Below are positions 34,249 through 44,391 of a DNA stretch of 64,000 nucleotides, in pieces. Both the position numbers and the translations under genes were made by a program. Positions within the stretch are counted from its first letter, which is position 1, and each line of letters begins with the position of its first letter. The DNA is taken from the NCBI RefSeq assembly GCF_004761975.1, contig NZ_RQII01000042.1, positions 1 through 64,000 of the forward strand. The letters are read 5' to 3'. The notes under the pieces were generated by a model. It did not search any database. It was not told the DNA's origin and was given only the letters and a program-made list of their open reading frames with translations. This stretch comes from Planococcus koreensis. GTDB taxonomy: Bacteria > Bacillota > Bacilli > Bacillales_A > Planococcaceae.

Positions 34249-34290
34249 AAAAAGGAGGCGGTTCTGGATTTCTCCAAAACCGTCCTCCCT
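34249..34290 (-). terminator. Terminator of the SDR/glycogen-side transcript
   Basis: On the minus strand GGAGGACGGTT...AACCGCCTCC forms a long hairpin with a GAAA loop, followed by TTTTT. Confidence 0.8.
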
Positions 34291-34294
34291 TCTT

Positions 34295-35104
34295 TTAAGA
34301 TGACATATAATCTCCGCCGTTGATGTGCAAAAATTGTCCGGTCATATAGGAATTTTGCGGATCCGCCAAGAATACGAATGCTTTTGCAAGTTCATAAGGC
34401 TGCCCTGGACGTCCGGCAGGAACATCCTTCCCGAAGCCTTCCCCGATGTTGTCGTATAAAGCTCCGAACGTTTCCGGGATCAACGGTGTCCAAATAGGGC
34501 CCGGCGCAATGCCGTTCACCGCAATTTCCTCGCGTACGAGCCGACGTGCAAGTGAACGGGTCATCGACACAATCGCGCCGTTTGCACCCGAGTAGTCGAT
34601 CAAATCCGAATGCCCCCGGTACGCATTGATGGATGCGGTATTGATGATGCGCGACCCTTTTTTCATATGGGGGAGCACAGCTCTTGTGAGATAGAGCATG
34701 GCGAACGCTTTAATTTCAAAGGTTTTCAGGATGTTTTCGTCTTTCAAATCAAGCGGTGACGTTTCGGGGTATTGGTATCCGGCATTATTGACCAGGATAT
34801 CAATTTGTCCAAATGAGTCCAGCGCAAACTGGACCAGCCGGCTGCTGTTTTCCGCTTCCCGCAAGTCGCCGCTTTGCGCCACCGCTTTGCCTCCGTAACT
34901 TTCTATGAGCTGAATCGTTTTCAGCGCGCCTTCTTCATCGCCCAAAAAGCCGATGACCACTTTTGCGCCTTCTTTGGCAAAGGCGATAGCAGCCGCTTGG
35001 CCGATGCCGCTACTGCCTCCCGTAACAATCGCTACCTTGCCTTCAAGAATACCGCCAGCCTTGTAATCTCTTAAATCGGTGTTATCGAATTCTACATCCG
35101 CCAT
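34295..35104 (-). CDS. SDR family oxidoreductase (YhxC/YhdF-like)
   Basis: A 269-residue short-chain dehydrogenase. The cofactor motif TGGSSGIGQA is near residue 28, NNAG near 110, and the C-terminal FLADPQNSYMTGQFLHINGG is typical. At the active site the usual Y-x-x-x-K appears as YSGANGA, so the catalytic lysine is replaced by Asn; activity may be altered. The group with an N-terminal extension is common in Bacilli, annotated as glucose-1-dehydrogenase-like. AGGAGG lies before ATG 35104. It follows glgP by 17 nt and may be the last gene of the glycogen operon. Confidence 0.85.
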   Translation of the reverse strand: MADVEFDNTDLRDYKAGGILEGKVAIVTGGSSGIGQAAAIAFAKEGAKVVIGFLGDEEGALKTIQLIESYGGKAVAQSGDLREAENSSRLVQFALDSFGQIDILVNNAGYQYPETSPLDLKDENILKTFEIKAFAMLYLTRAVLPHMKKGSRIINTASINAYRGHSDLIDYSGANGAIVSMTRSLARRLVREEIAVNGIAPGPIWTPLIPETFGALYDNIGEGFGKDVPAGRPGQPYELAKAFVFLADPQNSYMTGQFLHINGGDYMSS

Positions 35105-35121
35105 ACTCACCCTCCTCTACG

Positions 35122-37512
35122 CTATAAAAGGTTGCTCGGCACCCTGCCGAGCTGCCATACTTCGTCCGAGTATTCCTGTATCGTACGGTCGCTTGAAAAA
35201 ATACCCGATTGTGCGATATTGACTACAGACATCTCCTGCCAAGCCAGACTGTTTTCAAAAGCGCTAAGCAATCGCTCATGGGCTTTTCCGTACTGCTGGA
35301 TATCTTTCAATACAAAGAACGGATCATTGCAGTCGACCAGCTGGTTTCGGATAGCGGATATATTTCCCTCACCGTCCGAAAGGCTGCCCTCCAATAATTG
35401 CGCCATGACTAGCTGCAAATCCGGCTCGTGCTGAATGATATCCGGCGGATAATAGCTTTGTTCTTTTTCAAATTGCATCACTTGCCGGGCAGTCAATCCG
35501 AAAATGAATGCATTATCTTCCCCGACTTGCTCGACAATCTCCAAATTGGCGCCATCGAAGGTCCCTAATGTTATGGCGCCATTCATCATAAACTTCATAT
35601 TGCCGGTGCCTGACGCCTCTTTCGAAGCCGTCGATATCTGTTCACTGACATCTGATGCCGGAAAGATTTTTTCTGCCTTGCTGACGCTATAGTCTTCAAT
35701 AAATACGATGTGGAGGTGCTTTTTCGCCAACGGATCGTTATTGACTTGATCCGCAACAGTGTTGATGAGTTTTATAACCTCTTTAGCATACCGGTAGCTG
35801 GGTGCCGCTTTGCCCCCAAAAATGAATGTCCGAGGGTAAGGCCGGAAAGACCGGTCAGACAAGATGCGGTTATACAGCATTTGTATATGGAGGATGTTCA
35901 TCAATTGCCGTTTATAGCCATGGATCCGCTTGATCTGGGCATCAAATACCGATTCAGGATCCACAATAATATCCTGATGCGTTTTAATGTAATCTGCCAG
36001 CTGCCGCTTTTTGGCTATTTTTACCGCTTGAAGATCCTGGAGAAATGCGGGATCCTTGCTGAAACGATGGAGTTTATGCAATTTGATCGGCTCACGGATC
36101 CATTCATCCCCGACAGCCGATGTGATTAAGCTGGACAACTCGGGATTCGCTTTCAAGAGCCAGCGGCGATGGGCAACGCCATTCGTGATATTATGGAATT
36201 TATGAGGAAAATGATCGTTCAGTTCTTTCATTTCACGCACTTTCAGAATTTCGGTATGCAGTTTAGCAACGCCATTTACTTTATAGCTGCCTACCACAGC
36301 GAGCGTCGCCATATGGACGACTCCATTTTCAATGATGGCAAGTTTTTTGCGCTGCCACTCATCCAGCGGTTCCTGCTGGGTTTTTTCCTTGAAGCGGCGG
36401 TCTATTTCCTGGATAATCATATATATTCTCGGCAATAGCCGTTCCAGCAAAGAGCTGCTCCACTTCTCCAAAGCCTCTTCGAGAATCGTATGGTTCGTAT
36501 AGGAGATCGTATGATTCACAATTCCCCATGCTTCTTCCCATTGCATGCCTTCCTCATCCATTAAGATCCGCATCAACTCCGGGATCGCCAGTGCCGGATG
36601 CGTGTCATTGATTTGAATCGCGACATGCCGCGCTAAATCACTTAACGGACAATCGCGGTTTTTCACGATTGTCTGGAGTGAGGCGCTGCATAGAAAATAT
36701 TGCTGCTTGAGGCGCAGTATCTTCCCTGCATCCAAGGAAGCATCGGGATACAGCCGGTCGGTCACCTCGGCAGTTTCCTGCTCGTACAGTGTTCGCGGTT
36801 TGCCTTTAGGCAAAGGGCGGCTGGACACTTCCGCTTGCCACAGGCGCAAGGTATTTACAGTCTTTCCCGCAGCTCCGACAATCGGATAATCATACGGCAC
36901 CGCTTTGATCCATTCTGCGTCCTTTAGAACCGGTTTTAACCGATTGCTTTCAATGCCCGGTTCAATGGAACCGAAAAAAGGAATGTCCAGCGACAATTCT
37001 TCTCTTCTGATGCCCCAACCTTCTTTTTCATCAATCCACACTGTGGGCTGTTCTGTTTGAAACCCATCCTGGAAAACTTGCGTGAACAAGCCGCCTTTAT
37101 AGCGCAGGCCACAGCCATGCCCGGGAAGTTGCAGAGAGGCCAGTGAATCCATAAAGCAAGCGGCCAGGCGGCCAAGCCCGCCATTGCCCAAACCAGGTTC
37201 AGGCTCCAGCTCTTCGATGGCATGCAAATCGAAACCAAGCTCTTTCAGCCCTTCTTCCACGAATCCATGGACATCCAAATTCATCAGATTCTGCCCCAAA
37301 ATCCGGCCCATTAAAAATTCAATGGAAAAATAGTATAATTGCTTGCGCTTCTGTTCTTTATACTGTTGATTCGTCTGCTCCCAGTCGTCGTACGTCCACT
37401 CTTTCACCATAGCCGTCAAAACCGAATAAACGGTTTGCAGGGACTCTTTGTCTTCCCGTTGTTCCAGGCGCGCCACAAAATTCTCTTTGAACCGCTCTTT
37501 TGAACTGAACAT
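35122..37512 (-). CDS. glgP: Glycogen phosphorylase
   Basis: An 796-residue PLP enzyme that releases glucose-1-phosphate from glycogen. The cofactor lysine lies in EASGTGNMKFMMNGA (about residue 640), and the N-terminal GLGNGGLGRLAACFMDS segment and the VHMATLA segment are present. The length is normal for the bacterial form without regulatory phosphorylation sites. I start at ATG 37512, 8 nt after the glgA stop with GAGG upstream. It is the fifth gene of glgBCDAP. An SDR gene follows 17 nt later. Confidence 0.97.
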   Translation of the reverse strand: MFSSKERFKENFVARLEQREDKESLQTVYSVLTAMVKEWTYDDWEQTNQQYKEQKRKQLYYFSIEFLMGRILGQNLMNLDVHGFVEEGLKELGFDLHAIEELEPEPGLGNGGLGRLAACFMDSLASLQLPGHGCGLRYKGGLFTQVFQDGFQTEQPTVWIDEKEGWGIRREELSLDIPFFGSIEPGIESNRLKPVLKDAEWIKAVPYDYPIVGAAGKTVNTLRLWQAEVSSRPLPKGKPRTLYEQETAEVTDRLYPDASLDAGKILRLKQQYFLCSASLQTIVKNRDCPLSDLARHVAIQINDTHPALAIPELMRILMDEEGMQWEEAWGIVNHTISYTNHTILEEALEKWSSSLLERLLPRIYMIIQEIDRRFKEKTQQEPLDEWQRKKLAIIENGVVHMATLAVVGSYKVNGVAKLHTEILKVREMKELNDHFPHKFHNITNGVAHRRWLLKANPELSSLITSAVGDEWIREPIKLHKLHRFSKDPAFLQDLQAVKIAKKRQLADYIKTHQDIIVDPESVFDAQIKRIHGYKRQLMNILHIQMLYNRILSDRSFRPYPRTFIFGGKAAPSYRYAKEVIKLINTVADQVNNDPLAKKHLHIVFIEDYSVSKAEKIFPASDVSEQISTASKEASGTGNMKFMMNGAITLGTFDGANLEIVEQVGEDNAFIFGLTARQVMQFEKEQSYYPPDIIQHEPDLQLVMAQLLEGSLSDGEGNISAIRNQLVDCNDPFFVLKDIQQYGKAHERLLSAFENSLAWQEMSVVNIAQSGIFSSDRTIQEYSDEVWQLGRVPSNLL

Positions 37513-37520
37513 CCCCATCC

Positions 37521-38957
37521 TCACCTTTCGGCAATCGCATTATAGGCTTCCGCATAGATTTCGGCAGCACGCTTCCATGAGGAATCGCGCTGCATGCCAT
37601 TTCTTTTGATGATTTCCCAATGTTCCGGATTCTGATACAATGCCAACGCCCGTTCCAAAGCAGCTTCAAAGCTTTCATTTGCAGAAAAATCACTTAAAAA
37701 TCCGTTGCCGGTTTTTGCTGCGGTGTCGTATTCGACTACCGTGTCTTTTAATCCACCTGTTTTATTGGCTACAGGGACAGTGCCGTAGCGCATCGAAATG
37801 AGCTGGCTCAGCCCGCATGGCTCGAAATGAGAAGGCATTAGGAACAGGTCGGCTCCGGCGTAAAGAAGATGGGCAAGGTCTTCGTCAAAGCCGATGTATA
37901 CAGCGGCTTTTTCAGGAAACTCGGCAGCTAGGTTTTTGAAAAGCTGGGCAACTTCTTCATCACCGGATCCCAGTAAGATGAATTGTACATCTCTTTCCTT
38001 CAACAGCTTCGGCAGCAGCTCCTGCAGAACGTCCATCCCTTTTTGTTTTGTGAGACGGGAAACGATCGCCAATAACGGGATATCCCCCCTCACCGGAAGA
38101 TTGAACCGTTTTTGGACGGCGCGCTTATTGACCGCTTTCCCTTCCATCGAAGTTTCGTCGTATTCCATTTCAATCACCAAATCGGTAGCCGGATTGTAGA
38201 ACTCGGTGTCCAGCCCATTCAAAATGCCGACGAGGCTTTCGCCCTTCTGCTGCAGCAAAGTTTCCAGCCCTTCGCCGTAGCGGGCGGTCAAAATCTCTTC
38301 TCGGTAAGTCGGGCTGACTGTCGTCACTTGATCTGCAAACAAAATCCCCGTCTTCAGGATATTGAAATAGCCTTTCCACTCGGCCGTCCCGTCCTCATAA
38401 TATGCCCCATCCATCTCATACTCCTCAGTCAATACGCTTTTTGGCGAATTCCCTTGGAATTGAAGGTTGTGGATGGTCAATATGGTTTTTATGCTGCTAT
38501 TCATCGCCGCGTAGCGCGGATCTTTTTTCATCAAGAATGGGATAAGAGCCGTGTGCCAATCATGCAAGTGCAAAATGTCCGTTTGCGCTCGCTGGTTTTC
38601 TACGACTGCAAGTACTGCCCGGCTGAAGAACGCAAAACGCGTATGGTCGTCCGGTTGGCGGTAAATCAGATCCCTGTCATAATAGGCGTCGTTTTCAACG
38701 AAGATGTAATCGACTCCCTTCAGCTCATAGCTGAAGGTCCGGCAACGGTGATTCTGTCCTTTAAAGGGCACTTCCACTTCTTCTCCCAACGTGAATTCCT
38801 TTTGGTATTCCTGTGGGATCAAACTGTATTTCGGCAAGACGACCGTCACTTCACAGCCAATTTCCACCAGCGCTTTCGGCAAGGCACCCATTACATCTGC
38901 CAAGCCCCCCGCTTTTACAAAAGGCGCACATTCTGCGGCCGCCATTACAATTTTCAT
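37521..38957 (-). CDS. glgA: Glycogen synthase (ADP-glucose type)
   Basis: A 478-residue GT5 glucosyltransferase. The ADP-glucose-binding KAGGLADVMGALPK is at residues 16-29, and the C-terminal half carries HFEPCGLSQLISMRYGT with the conserved E-x-C-G-L-x-Q-L donor-site pattern. It extends alpha-1,4-glucan chains from ADP-glucose made by GlgC/GlgD. The start overlaps the glgD stop by 4 bp (ATGA). Confidence 0.97.
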   Translation of the reverse strand: MKIVMAAAECAPFVKAGGLADVMGALPKALVEIGCEVTVVLPKYSLIPQEYQKEFTLGEEVEVPFKGQNHRCRTFSYELKGVDYIFVENDAYYDRDLIYRQPDDHTRFAFFSRAVLAVVENQRAQTDILHLHDWHTALIPFLMKKDPRYAAMNSSIKTILTIHNLQFQGNSPKSVLTEEYEMDGAYYEDGTAEWKGYFNILKTGILFADQVTTVSPTYREEILTARYGEGLETLLQQKGESLVGILNGLDTEFYNPATDLVIEMEYDETSMEGKAVNKRAVQKRFNLPVRGDIPLLAIVSRLTKQKGMDVLQELLPKLLKERDVQFILLGSGDEEVAQLFKNLAAEFPEKAAVYIGFDEDLAHLLYAGADLFLMPSHFEPCGLSQLISMRYGTVPVANKTGGLKDTVVEYDTAAKTGNGFLSDFSANESFEAALERALALYQNPEHWEIIKRNGMQRDSSWKRAAEIYAEAYNAIAER

Positions 38958-39976
38958 CTGACTTCCTCCTTCAAAATCCGTTCCCCTTTGCGCAGCACAA
39001 TCGGCTCTTCTGCTGTGCCTTTAAGTACTGTACCAGCTTCTATAAAGACATTTTTATCAGCGATGACATAGGCCAAATCGCAATTTTCTTCAATCGTGCA
39101 TTTCTGCATGATGATGCAATGATCCGCCTTCGTGTTTTCCTTAATAACGACTGCCCGGCTGATGATGCTGTCGACAACAGTCCCTCTGATTGTGGATCCA
39201 TTCGCCACTAGCGCACGCTTTACCGAAGAACCTTTCATATAACGCGTAGGCGGCTCATCTTTCACTTTGGTGTAAATCGGACGTTCCGGCAGAAATAATG
39301 CATTGCGTTTTTCCGGCTCCAGCAAATCCATGGATGCTTTGAAATAGCTGTCAATAGAATCAATGACGGCGCAATAGCCCTCGTATTCGTAAACACCGAA
39401 TTTATAGCTGCTCTTCTTCCTTCTGACACAATCTTCCACGCTGAAGACCTGATTTTGGCGGTAGTTCTTCAAAAACTCAATAAGCAGGCTTCTCTTCAGG
39501 ATATAGCTTCTAAGCGGCTGGCCGTTGCTCACCGCTTCCGTCACATCCGCGCCGGACTCGATATGCGATTCCAGCATGTCTTCGTAATCGATTTGGGAAA
39601 CCGTAAAACAGTTCGTGATTACTGCGTATTCCTGGCGGCTTCTTTCAAAAAAGACCATATGCTCTTCCAGTGCGGCAAATCCGCCGACGCTCATTTGTCC
39701 GCTGTCTTTAGTGGACACAGGCAAGAAGAACAAACCATCTTTCCGGCGGTCAAGATCCCAGCTTTTCCCTCTTCCGATATGGTCCATCAGCGAAACAAAT
39801 GGATAGGAAGGGAAAACGCCTACGGATGTGATGCCTGAATTGACGATGTTGGATAACGTGAAATCGATGAGCCGGTACCGGCCAGCGAACGGGATGGATG
39901 CAGCTGAACGGTACAAGGTCAAGTCTTCCAGACCCGGCAATTTTACAGTGGCATCAATAATTGCTACTAATTTCAT
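38954..39976 (-). CDS. glgD: Glucose-1-phosphate adenylyltransferase regulatory subunit GlgD
   Basis: A 340-residue GlgC homologue. The nucleotide loop G-G-x-G-x-R-L of GlgC is lost (here [15 protein letters not shown]), so it is the non-catalytic partner that stimulates GlgC in Bacilli. The [18 protein letters not shown] core and the C-terminal left-handed beta-helix are kept. It is linked by 4-bp ATGA overlaps to glgC before it and glgA after it. Confidence 0.95.
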   Translation of the reverse strand: MKLVAIIDATVKLPGLEDLTLYRSAASIPFAGRYRLIDFTLSNIVNSGITSVGVFPSYPFVSLMDHIGRGKSWDLDRRKDGLFFLPVSTKDSGQMSVGGFAALEEHMVFFERSRQEYAVITNCFTVSQIDYEDMLESHIESGADVTEAVSNGQPLRSYILKRSLLIEFLKNYRQNQVFSVEDCVRRKKSSYKFGVYEYEGYCAVIDSIDSYFKASMDLLEPEKRNALFLPERPIYTKVKDEPPTRYMKGSSVKRALVANGSTIRGTVVDSIISRAVVIKENTKADHCIIMQKCTIEENCDLAYVIADKNVFIEAGTVLKGTAEEPIVLRKGERILKEEVR

Positions 39977-41127
39977 ACTTCAGCACTCTCCTTCCATTCA
40001 TCGATCATTTCTTGCGTCAAAAGGATGATTTCTCCTTCAGGATCGCCCATTTCAAAGTTTTTCGGGATTACCAGGTCAGGCGGGATGATCGTTCTAGCCA
40101 GTTTGGCGCCAGCGCCGATTACCACACAGTTCATGACGACGCATTCGTAAAGGGATGCACCTTGTTCAATGTGGACTTCCTGGAAAATGATCGACTTTTC
40201 GGCTTTGCCTTCAATAACACAGCCTTCGTTGACAAAGACTTCCTGCAATTCCCCTGTTTCCGTCACCACTTGAGGCGGCAATTGCCGATTGGAGGAAAAG
40301 ATTCGCCAGCCCGGATCATGCAAATTCAAACCTGAATGGGCGTCCAGCAAATCCATATTCGCCTCCCACAGGCTTTCAACAGTCCCGACATCTTTCCAAT
40401 AGCCTTTAAATGGATATGCGACCAATTTCTCGCCCGCTTCGAGCATCAACGGAATGATATTTTTCCCGAAATCATGGGAAGAGTTTTCATTGCCATCATC
40501 AATGGTCAAATATTTCTTCAGCTTTTGCCAATTGAAAATATAGACACCCATCGACGCCAAATTGCTTTCCGGCTCTTTCGGTTTTTCAACAAATTCTGTG
40601 ACGTTCATATCTTCATCCGTGTTCATGATGCCAAAGCGGCTCGCTTCCCCCCAAGGCACTTCAATGACTGAGATGGTGGCATCCGCTTTATGTGATTTAT
40701 GGAATTCCAGCATTTTTTGGTAATCCATCTTGTAAATATGGTCACCGGACAGGATGAGGACGTATTCCGGATCTTGCTCCATCAAATACGTGAGATTTTG
40801 GTAGATGGCATTGGCGGTGCCGTTATACCATTTGATGCCATCCATTTCTGCGTACGGCGTCAACATCGTCACACCGCCATTTCTTCTATCCAAATCCCAT
40901 GGTGTGCCAAGGCCGATATAGCGGTGCAGCATATGCGGCTGGTACTGGGTAAGGACGCCGACTGTGTGGATCTCCGAGTTGACGCAATTCGATAAAGGAA
41001 AATCGATAATCCGGTATTTTCCGCCAAATGGAATCGCCGGCTTCGCGATATTATAGGTCAATGATTTCAAACGGCTTCCCTGGCCGCCAGCCAGCAGCAT
41101 CGCAACTACTTTGTTTTTCAAATTCAT
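39973..41127 (-). CDS. glgC: Glucose-1-phosphate adenylyltransferase
   Basis: A 384-residue ADP-glucose pyrophosphorylase. The catalytic loop LAGGQGSRL is at residues 12-20, [19 protein letters not shown] follows, and [10 protein letters not shown] holds the metal-binding Asp. It makes ADP-glucose from ATP and glucose-1-phosphate, the committed step. I choose ATG 41127 because it forms an ATGA overlap with the glgB stop, like the other junctions here; a TTG at 41121 has better ribosome-site spacing and is the alternative. Confidence 0.96.
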   Translation of the reverse strand: MNLKNKVVAMLLAGGQGSRLKSLTYNIAKPAIPFGGKYRIIDFPLSNCVNSEIHTVGVLTQYQPHMLHRYIGLGTPWDLDRRNGGVTMLTPYAEMDGIKWYNGTANAIYQNLTYLMEQDPEYVLILSGDHIYKMDYQKMLEFHKSHKADATISVIEVPWGEASRFGIMNTDEDMNVTEFVEKPKEPESNLASMGVYIFNWQKLKKYLTIDDGNENSSHDFGKNIIPLMLEAGEKLVAYPFKGYWKDVGTVESLWEANMDLLDAHSGLNLHDPGWRIFSSNRQLPPQVVTETGELQEVFVNEGCVIEGKAEKSIIFQEVHIEQGASLYECVVMNCVVIGAGAKLARTIIPPDLVIPKNFEMGDPEGEIILLTQEMIDEWKESAEV

Positions 41128-43001
41128 CCACTCCCATCTTTTTTTGTTTTCCAGACACTCATTGTATAAGCGGGCAAGTCGATGGCGATGGAATAATCCT
41201 GTCCATCCCATGGTTTTTCGCGGGTATTGTGGACCGTTCCGAGCCGTGGCTCCTGGCCGCCATAAGCGCTGTCATTCGTCGTAAAAACTTGTTCGTACGG
41301 GGAATCAACAGGAACTCCCACTTCAAATTTACTGTAGCTGCGGTCCGAGAAATTGCAGACGATGATGCATTCGTCTTCCGGATTCCGCCCCCTGCGGATA
41401 AATGCAAGAACGCTTTGCTCATGGTTATGCGGATCCAGCCACAAGAATCCATCCCGATCATCATCAAGCTCATGCATTGCTTTTTCAGTCCGGTAGAACA
41501 CCAGCAACTCCTTGGTGAACAGCGCTATCTGGCGATGGGCTTTGTAATCGAATAAATACCAATCCAACTCCGGCTGAAATGCCCATTCTTCGCCATGTCC
41601 GAACTCTTGACCCATGAACAGCAATTTCTTTCCGGGATGGACTGCCCAAAAACCGAGCAGCAAGCGCAATTGCTGGAATTTCTCTTCCAGGTTCCCTGGA
41701 AATTTATGGAGCAAAGATTTTTGTCCATCCACCACTTGGTCGTGCGAAAAGATGGAGATATAGCGTTCCTCATAGTAATAAGTCAACGCAAAACTCAGCA
41801 TATGGTGGATATCCCCACGTTCAGCGGGCGGGGTCTGCATATAGCCCAGCGTATCGTGCATCCACCCGAAATTCCATTTATAGTGAAAGCCGATGCCGCC
41901 ATCTTCCACTTCGCCAGTTACTTTCGGATAATGCCAGGCATCTTCGGCAATGAGAAGCGCTGCTGGATGCCGCTCCCGCAAGCGGGTCGTCAACCTCTTC
42001 AAAAATGACGCCCCTTCTTCGTTCGGGACCCGGCTTTCGTCATTCGGCACATACAAGAGCTTCATCAGCGCATCCATCCTGAACCCGTCGAACTTGAATT
42101 CTTCCAGCCAATAATGTGCGCTTGATAACAGGAAGCTTACGACTTCCCCCCGCCGAACATCGAAGTTCAATGTACCCCATTCCGGGTTGAACCGCCGTTC
42201 CTCTCGGGAATCCTCATAGAGAACAGTGCCATTGAACAATGCGAGTCCATGAATATCCTGGCAAAAATGCCCTGGCACCCAGTCCAGAAAAAGACCAACT
42301 CCATTTTCCGCACATTTGGAAACGAAAAATTTCAAGTCATCCGCTGATCCATACCGGCTTGTCGGCGCAAAATAGCCGGTTGTCTGATAGCCCCACGATT
42401 CATCGAGCGGATGCTCGGTAATCGGCAAGATTTCAATGTGGGTGAAACCCTGCCTTTTGATATAAGGAATCAATTCCCCGGCCAATTCACGATACGTCAG
42501 AAATTTACCGTCTTTTGCTTTTTTCCACGTACCAATGTGCAGCTCATAAATCGCCATCGGTTTTTCAAAATGCCCTTTGGACTGGATCGCCTTATAATTC
42601 AGCGCTGATTTGGACCATTCGTGCTTGGAACTTCCAGCAACTACGGAGCGATTAGCCGGCCTGACTTCCCCGGCGCGGGCAAAAGGATCTGATTTCGTCA
42701 AGATTTCCCCTTGAAGGGTTTCGATTTCATATACGTAAACGGCATCTGCCATTCTCCGGTTTATCCGAACCTGCCAAATGCTGGCGTCTCTTGGATGAGG
42801 TTCCATCGGATATCGCCCGTCCGTCTCCCCCGCAACAATGCTGCAAAGAACCGAAACACGCTTTACGTCCGGTACCCAGACAGTGAAAACCGTTTCATCC
42901 CGATCAGCATGCGACCCAAAATACAAATAAGCGTCCATCATATGCCCATTGTGGAAATCTGCTAATTTTTCATCCGTCAGCTCTGTTTTGCCATTGACCA
43001 A
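41124..43001 (-). CDS. glgB: 1,4-alpha-glucan branching enzyme
   Basis: A 625-residue GH13 enzyme that makes alpha-1,6 branches in glycogen. The carbohydrate-binding N-domain is followed by the catalytic barrel with [20 protein letters not shown] (nucleophile Asp), IAEDAW (acid/base Glu) and FSHDQVV. The start is TTG 43001 with GGGAGG 7 nt upstream, giving the family length; a TTG at 43016 lies inside the ribosome site. It is the first gene of the glycogen operon. Confidence 0.96.
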   Translation of the reverse strand: MVNGKTELTDEKLADFHNGHMMDAYLYFGSHADRDETVFTVWVPDVKRVSVLCSIVAGETDGRYPMEPHPRDASIWQVRINRRMADAVYVYEIETLQGEILTKSDPFARAGEVRPANRSVVAGSSKHEWSKSALNYKAIQSKGHFEKPMAIYELHIGTWKKAKDGKFLTYRELAGELIPYIKRQGFTHIEILPITEHPLDESWGYQTTGYFAPTSRYGSADDLKFFVSKCAENGVGLFLDWVPGHFCQDIHGLALFNGTVLYEDSREERRFNPEWGTLNFDVRRGEVVSFLLSSAHYWLEEFKFDGFRMDALMKLLYVPNDESRVPNEEGASFLKRLTTRLRERHPAALLIAEDAWHYPKVTGEVEDGGIGFHYKWNFGWMHDTLGYMQTPPAERGDIHHMLSFALTYYYEERYISIFSHDQVVDGQKSLLHKFPGNLEEKFQQLRLLLGFWAVHPGKKLLFMGQEFGHGEEWAFQPELDWYLFDYKAHRQIALFTKELLVFYRTEKAMHELDDDRDGFLWLDPHNHEQSVLAFIRRGRNPEDECIIVCNFSDRSYSKFEVGVPVDSPYEQVFTTNDSAYGGQEPRLGTVHNTREKPWDGQDYSIAIDLPAYTMSVWKTKKDGSG

Positions 43002-43389
43002 AAAAACACCTCCCAAAACTGGGGCATATTATCCTTCGTTTCCATCCCATACAGGACTATTTCCATTCACTTGCGTTTTTCATTTTTAACCGCAGCAGCC
43101 CCTCTCCTGTCTACTGCGGGGTATACACGTCTATACCCATCGCACTTTAAATGCACTCCGGAATACAGCAAATATATAGATAATAGTATTCTGCACAATA
43201 GGCTATAATTCCTTGTAAAAAATCGGAATTTAAAAAAAGGTTTGAAAATACAGGAGGCAAGGAGCAGATTCCCTTTCACTTTTCGTTCTTAATATTTACA
43301 CATAAAAAGCATTTCAAGGTCTTGTCCGAATGCGGTTATTGTTCTACCCTTAAGGCATGCGTGTTTAATATAGAAAGGATCTGGATCAT
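43002..43389. promoter_or_regulatory. Divergent region between glgB and the SCO gene
   Basis: A 388-bp region. On the minus strand TTGTGC (43193-43198), 16 bp and TATATT (43171-43176) may be the glg promoter, leaving a leader of about 160 nt. On the plus strand TATAAT at 43204-43209 lacks a good -35. No cre box, riboswitch or convincing small gene is seen. Confidence 0.45.
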
Positions 43390-43968
43390 TTGAGTAAAAA
43401 ATTCTGGATTATTGCGTTCTTGCTGCTGCCTCTTATGCTTGCCGGTTGCGGCAATGGCATTGAAGACCCACTTGATTGGGAAATAGAAGATTTCACTTAT
43501 ACAAATCAGGAAAACGAAGAATTCGGCCTTGCAGATTTAGAAGGCGAAGTTTGGCTGGCCGATTTCATCTTCACGAATTGCACGACTGTTTGTTTGCCCA
43601 TGACTTCGAATATGGTAGAGCTGCAAAAGCAATTCAAAGAAGAGGGCCTCGACATTAAGATCGTTTCTTTCAGCGTAGATCCGCTTGTCGACAAACCGGA
43701 AGTATTGAAATCCTACGCTGAAAATTATGGTGCCGATTTTGCATCGTGGAATTTGCTGACCGGCTATACTCCGCAGTCCATCGACAAATTCGCCATGGAA
43801 AATTTTCGCACTATCGCCAGAAAACCGGAAGATTCCGATCAAGTGCTCCACGGCACGGAATTCTATCTCGTGGATAAAAACGGAGTTGTCATGAAAAGCT
43901 ATAACGGCGTCAATCCTGTTGTTGAAGATATCATCTCTGATGCAAAAATCCTGCTGGCGGAGGAATAG
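43390..43968 (+). CDS. SCO1/SenC-family copper lipoprotein
   Basis: A 192-residue lipoprotein with the lipobox LAGC ending near residue 19, followed by a thioredoxin-fold domain. The copper ligands are present: C-T-T-V-C (CxxxC, about residues 62-66) and the His of LHGTEFY near residue 158. SCO proteins deliver copper to the CuA site of cytochrome c oxidase. The start is TTG 43390. No oxidase genes are in the window. It is followed after 3 nt by a small two-Cys protein that may be its partner. Confidence 0.92.
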   Translation: MSKKFWIIAFLLLPLMLAGCGNGIEDPLDWEIEDFTYTNQENEEFGLADLEGEVWLADFIFTNCTTVCLPMTSNMVELQKQFKEEGLDIKIVSFSVDPLVDKPEVLKSYAENYGADFASWNLLTGYTPQSIDKFAMENFRTIARKPEDSDQVLHGTEFYLVDKNGVVMKSYNGVNPVVEDIISDAKILLAEE

Positions 43969-43971
43969 GCC

Positions 43972-44301
43972 TTGAACAAGAAAACTGTAGGGGTTGCCGC
44001 TATTTTCCTGGTATCCGCAGCCTTGATCGCTTTGCTTTTCTTGCCGCGGGAAAATAATCCATCGCCTGATGAGCGTGTGGTATTGGAACACACATACCGC
44101 ACATACATCGCACCTTCATGCTTTGAAGAATCAAATCCGACTAATTTCATCGAAGACAGTACACTCCAGCAAGCACGTAAACTCGGCTACCCGCCTGATA
44201 CCGTATGTACTGAAAAGGCGTTTCAGGGAAATCGTGACAGCTTCTTCATCGATTTCCTGAAAGAGCTGGAAATTTTGGAAAATGACACGCCTGATTGGTA
44301 A
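43972..44301 (+). CDS. Unknown membrane-anchored two-Cys protein downstream of SCO
   Basis: A 109-residue protein with one N-terminal membrane helix (residues about 6-25) and a small external domain. Two cysteines stand out, in APSCFEE and DTVCTEK, about 30 residues apart, which could form a disulfide or hold a metal. The start is TTG 43972, three bases after the SCO stop, so the pair is co-translated. No family is recognised. A role in oxidase assembly is inference from position. Confidence 0.75.
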   Translation: MNKKTVGVAAIFLVSAALIALLFLPRENNPSPDERVVLEHTYRTYIAPSCFEESNPTNFIEDSTLQQARKLGYPPDTVCTEKAFQGNRDSFFIDFLKELEILENDTPDW

Positions 44302-44305
44302 GAAC

Positions 44306-44340
44306 AAAAGCGGACAGCAAAACGGCTGTCCGCTTTTTTC
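44306..44340. terminator. Bidirectional terminator
   Basis: AAAAGCGGACAGC, loop, GCTGTCCGCTTTTTT between convergent genes. Confidence 0.9.
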
Positions 44341-44391
44341 TGCTGTCAGCCAGCAGCGAATCCTCTTAATTCAACGGTGCCCGCACTTTTT

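Noticed and set aside
38112-39071. 319-codon plus-strand frame opposite glgA/glgD
   Set aside because: Antisense shadow of two certain genes; no start signals and no protein-like motifs.
43067-43279. 70-codon minus-strand frame in the glgB/SCO intergenic region
   Set aside because: No ribosome site; the Phe/Leu/Arg-rich product and AT-rich promoter context suggest a chance frame.
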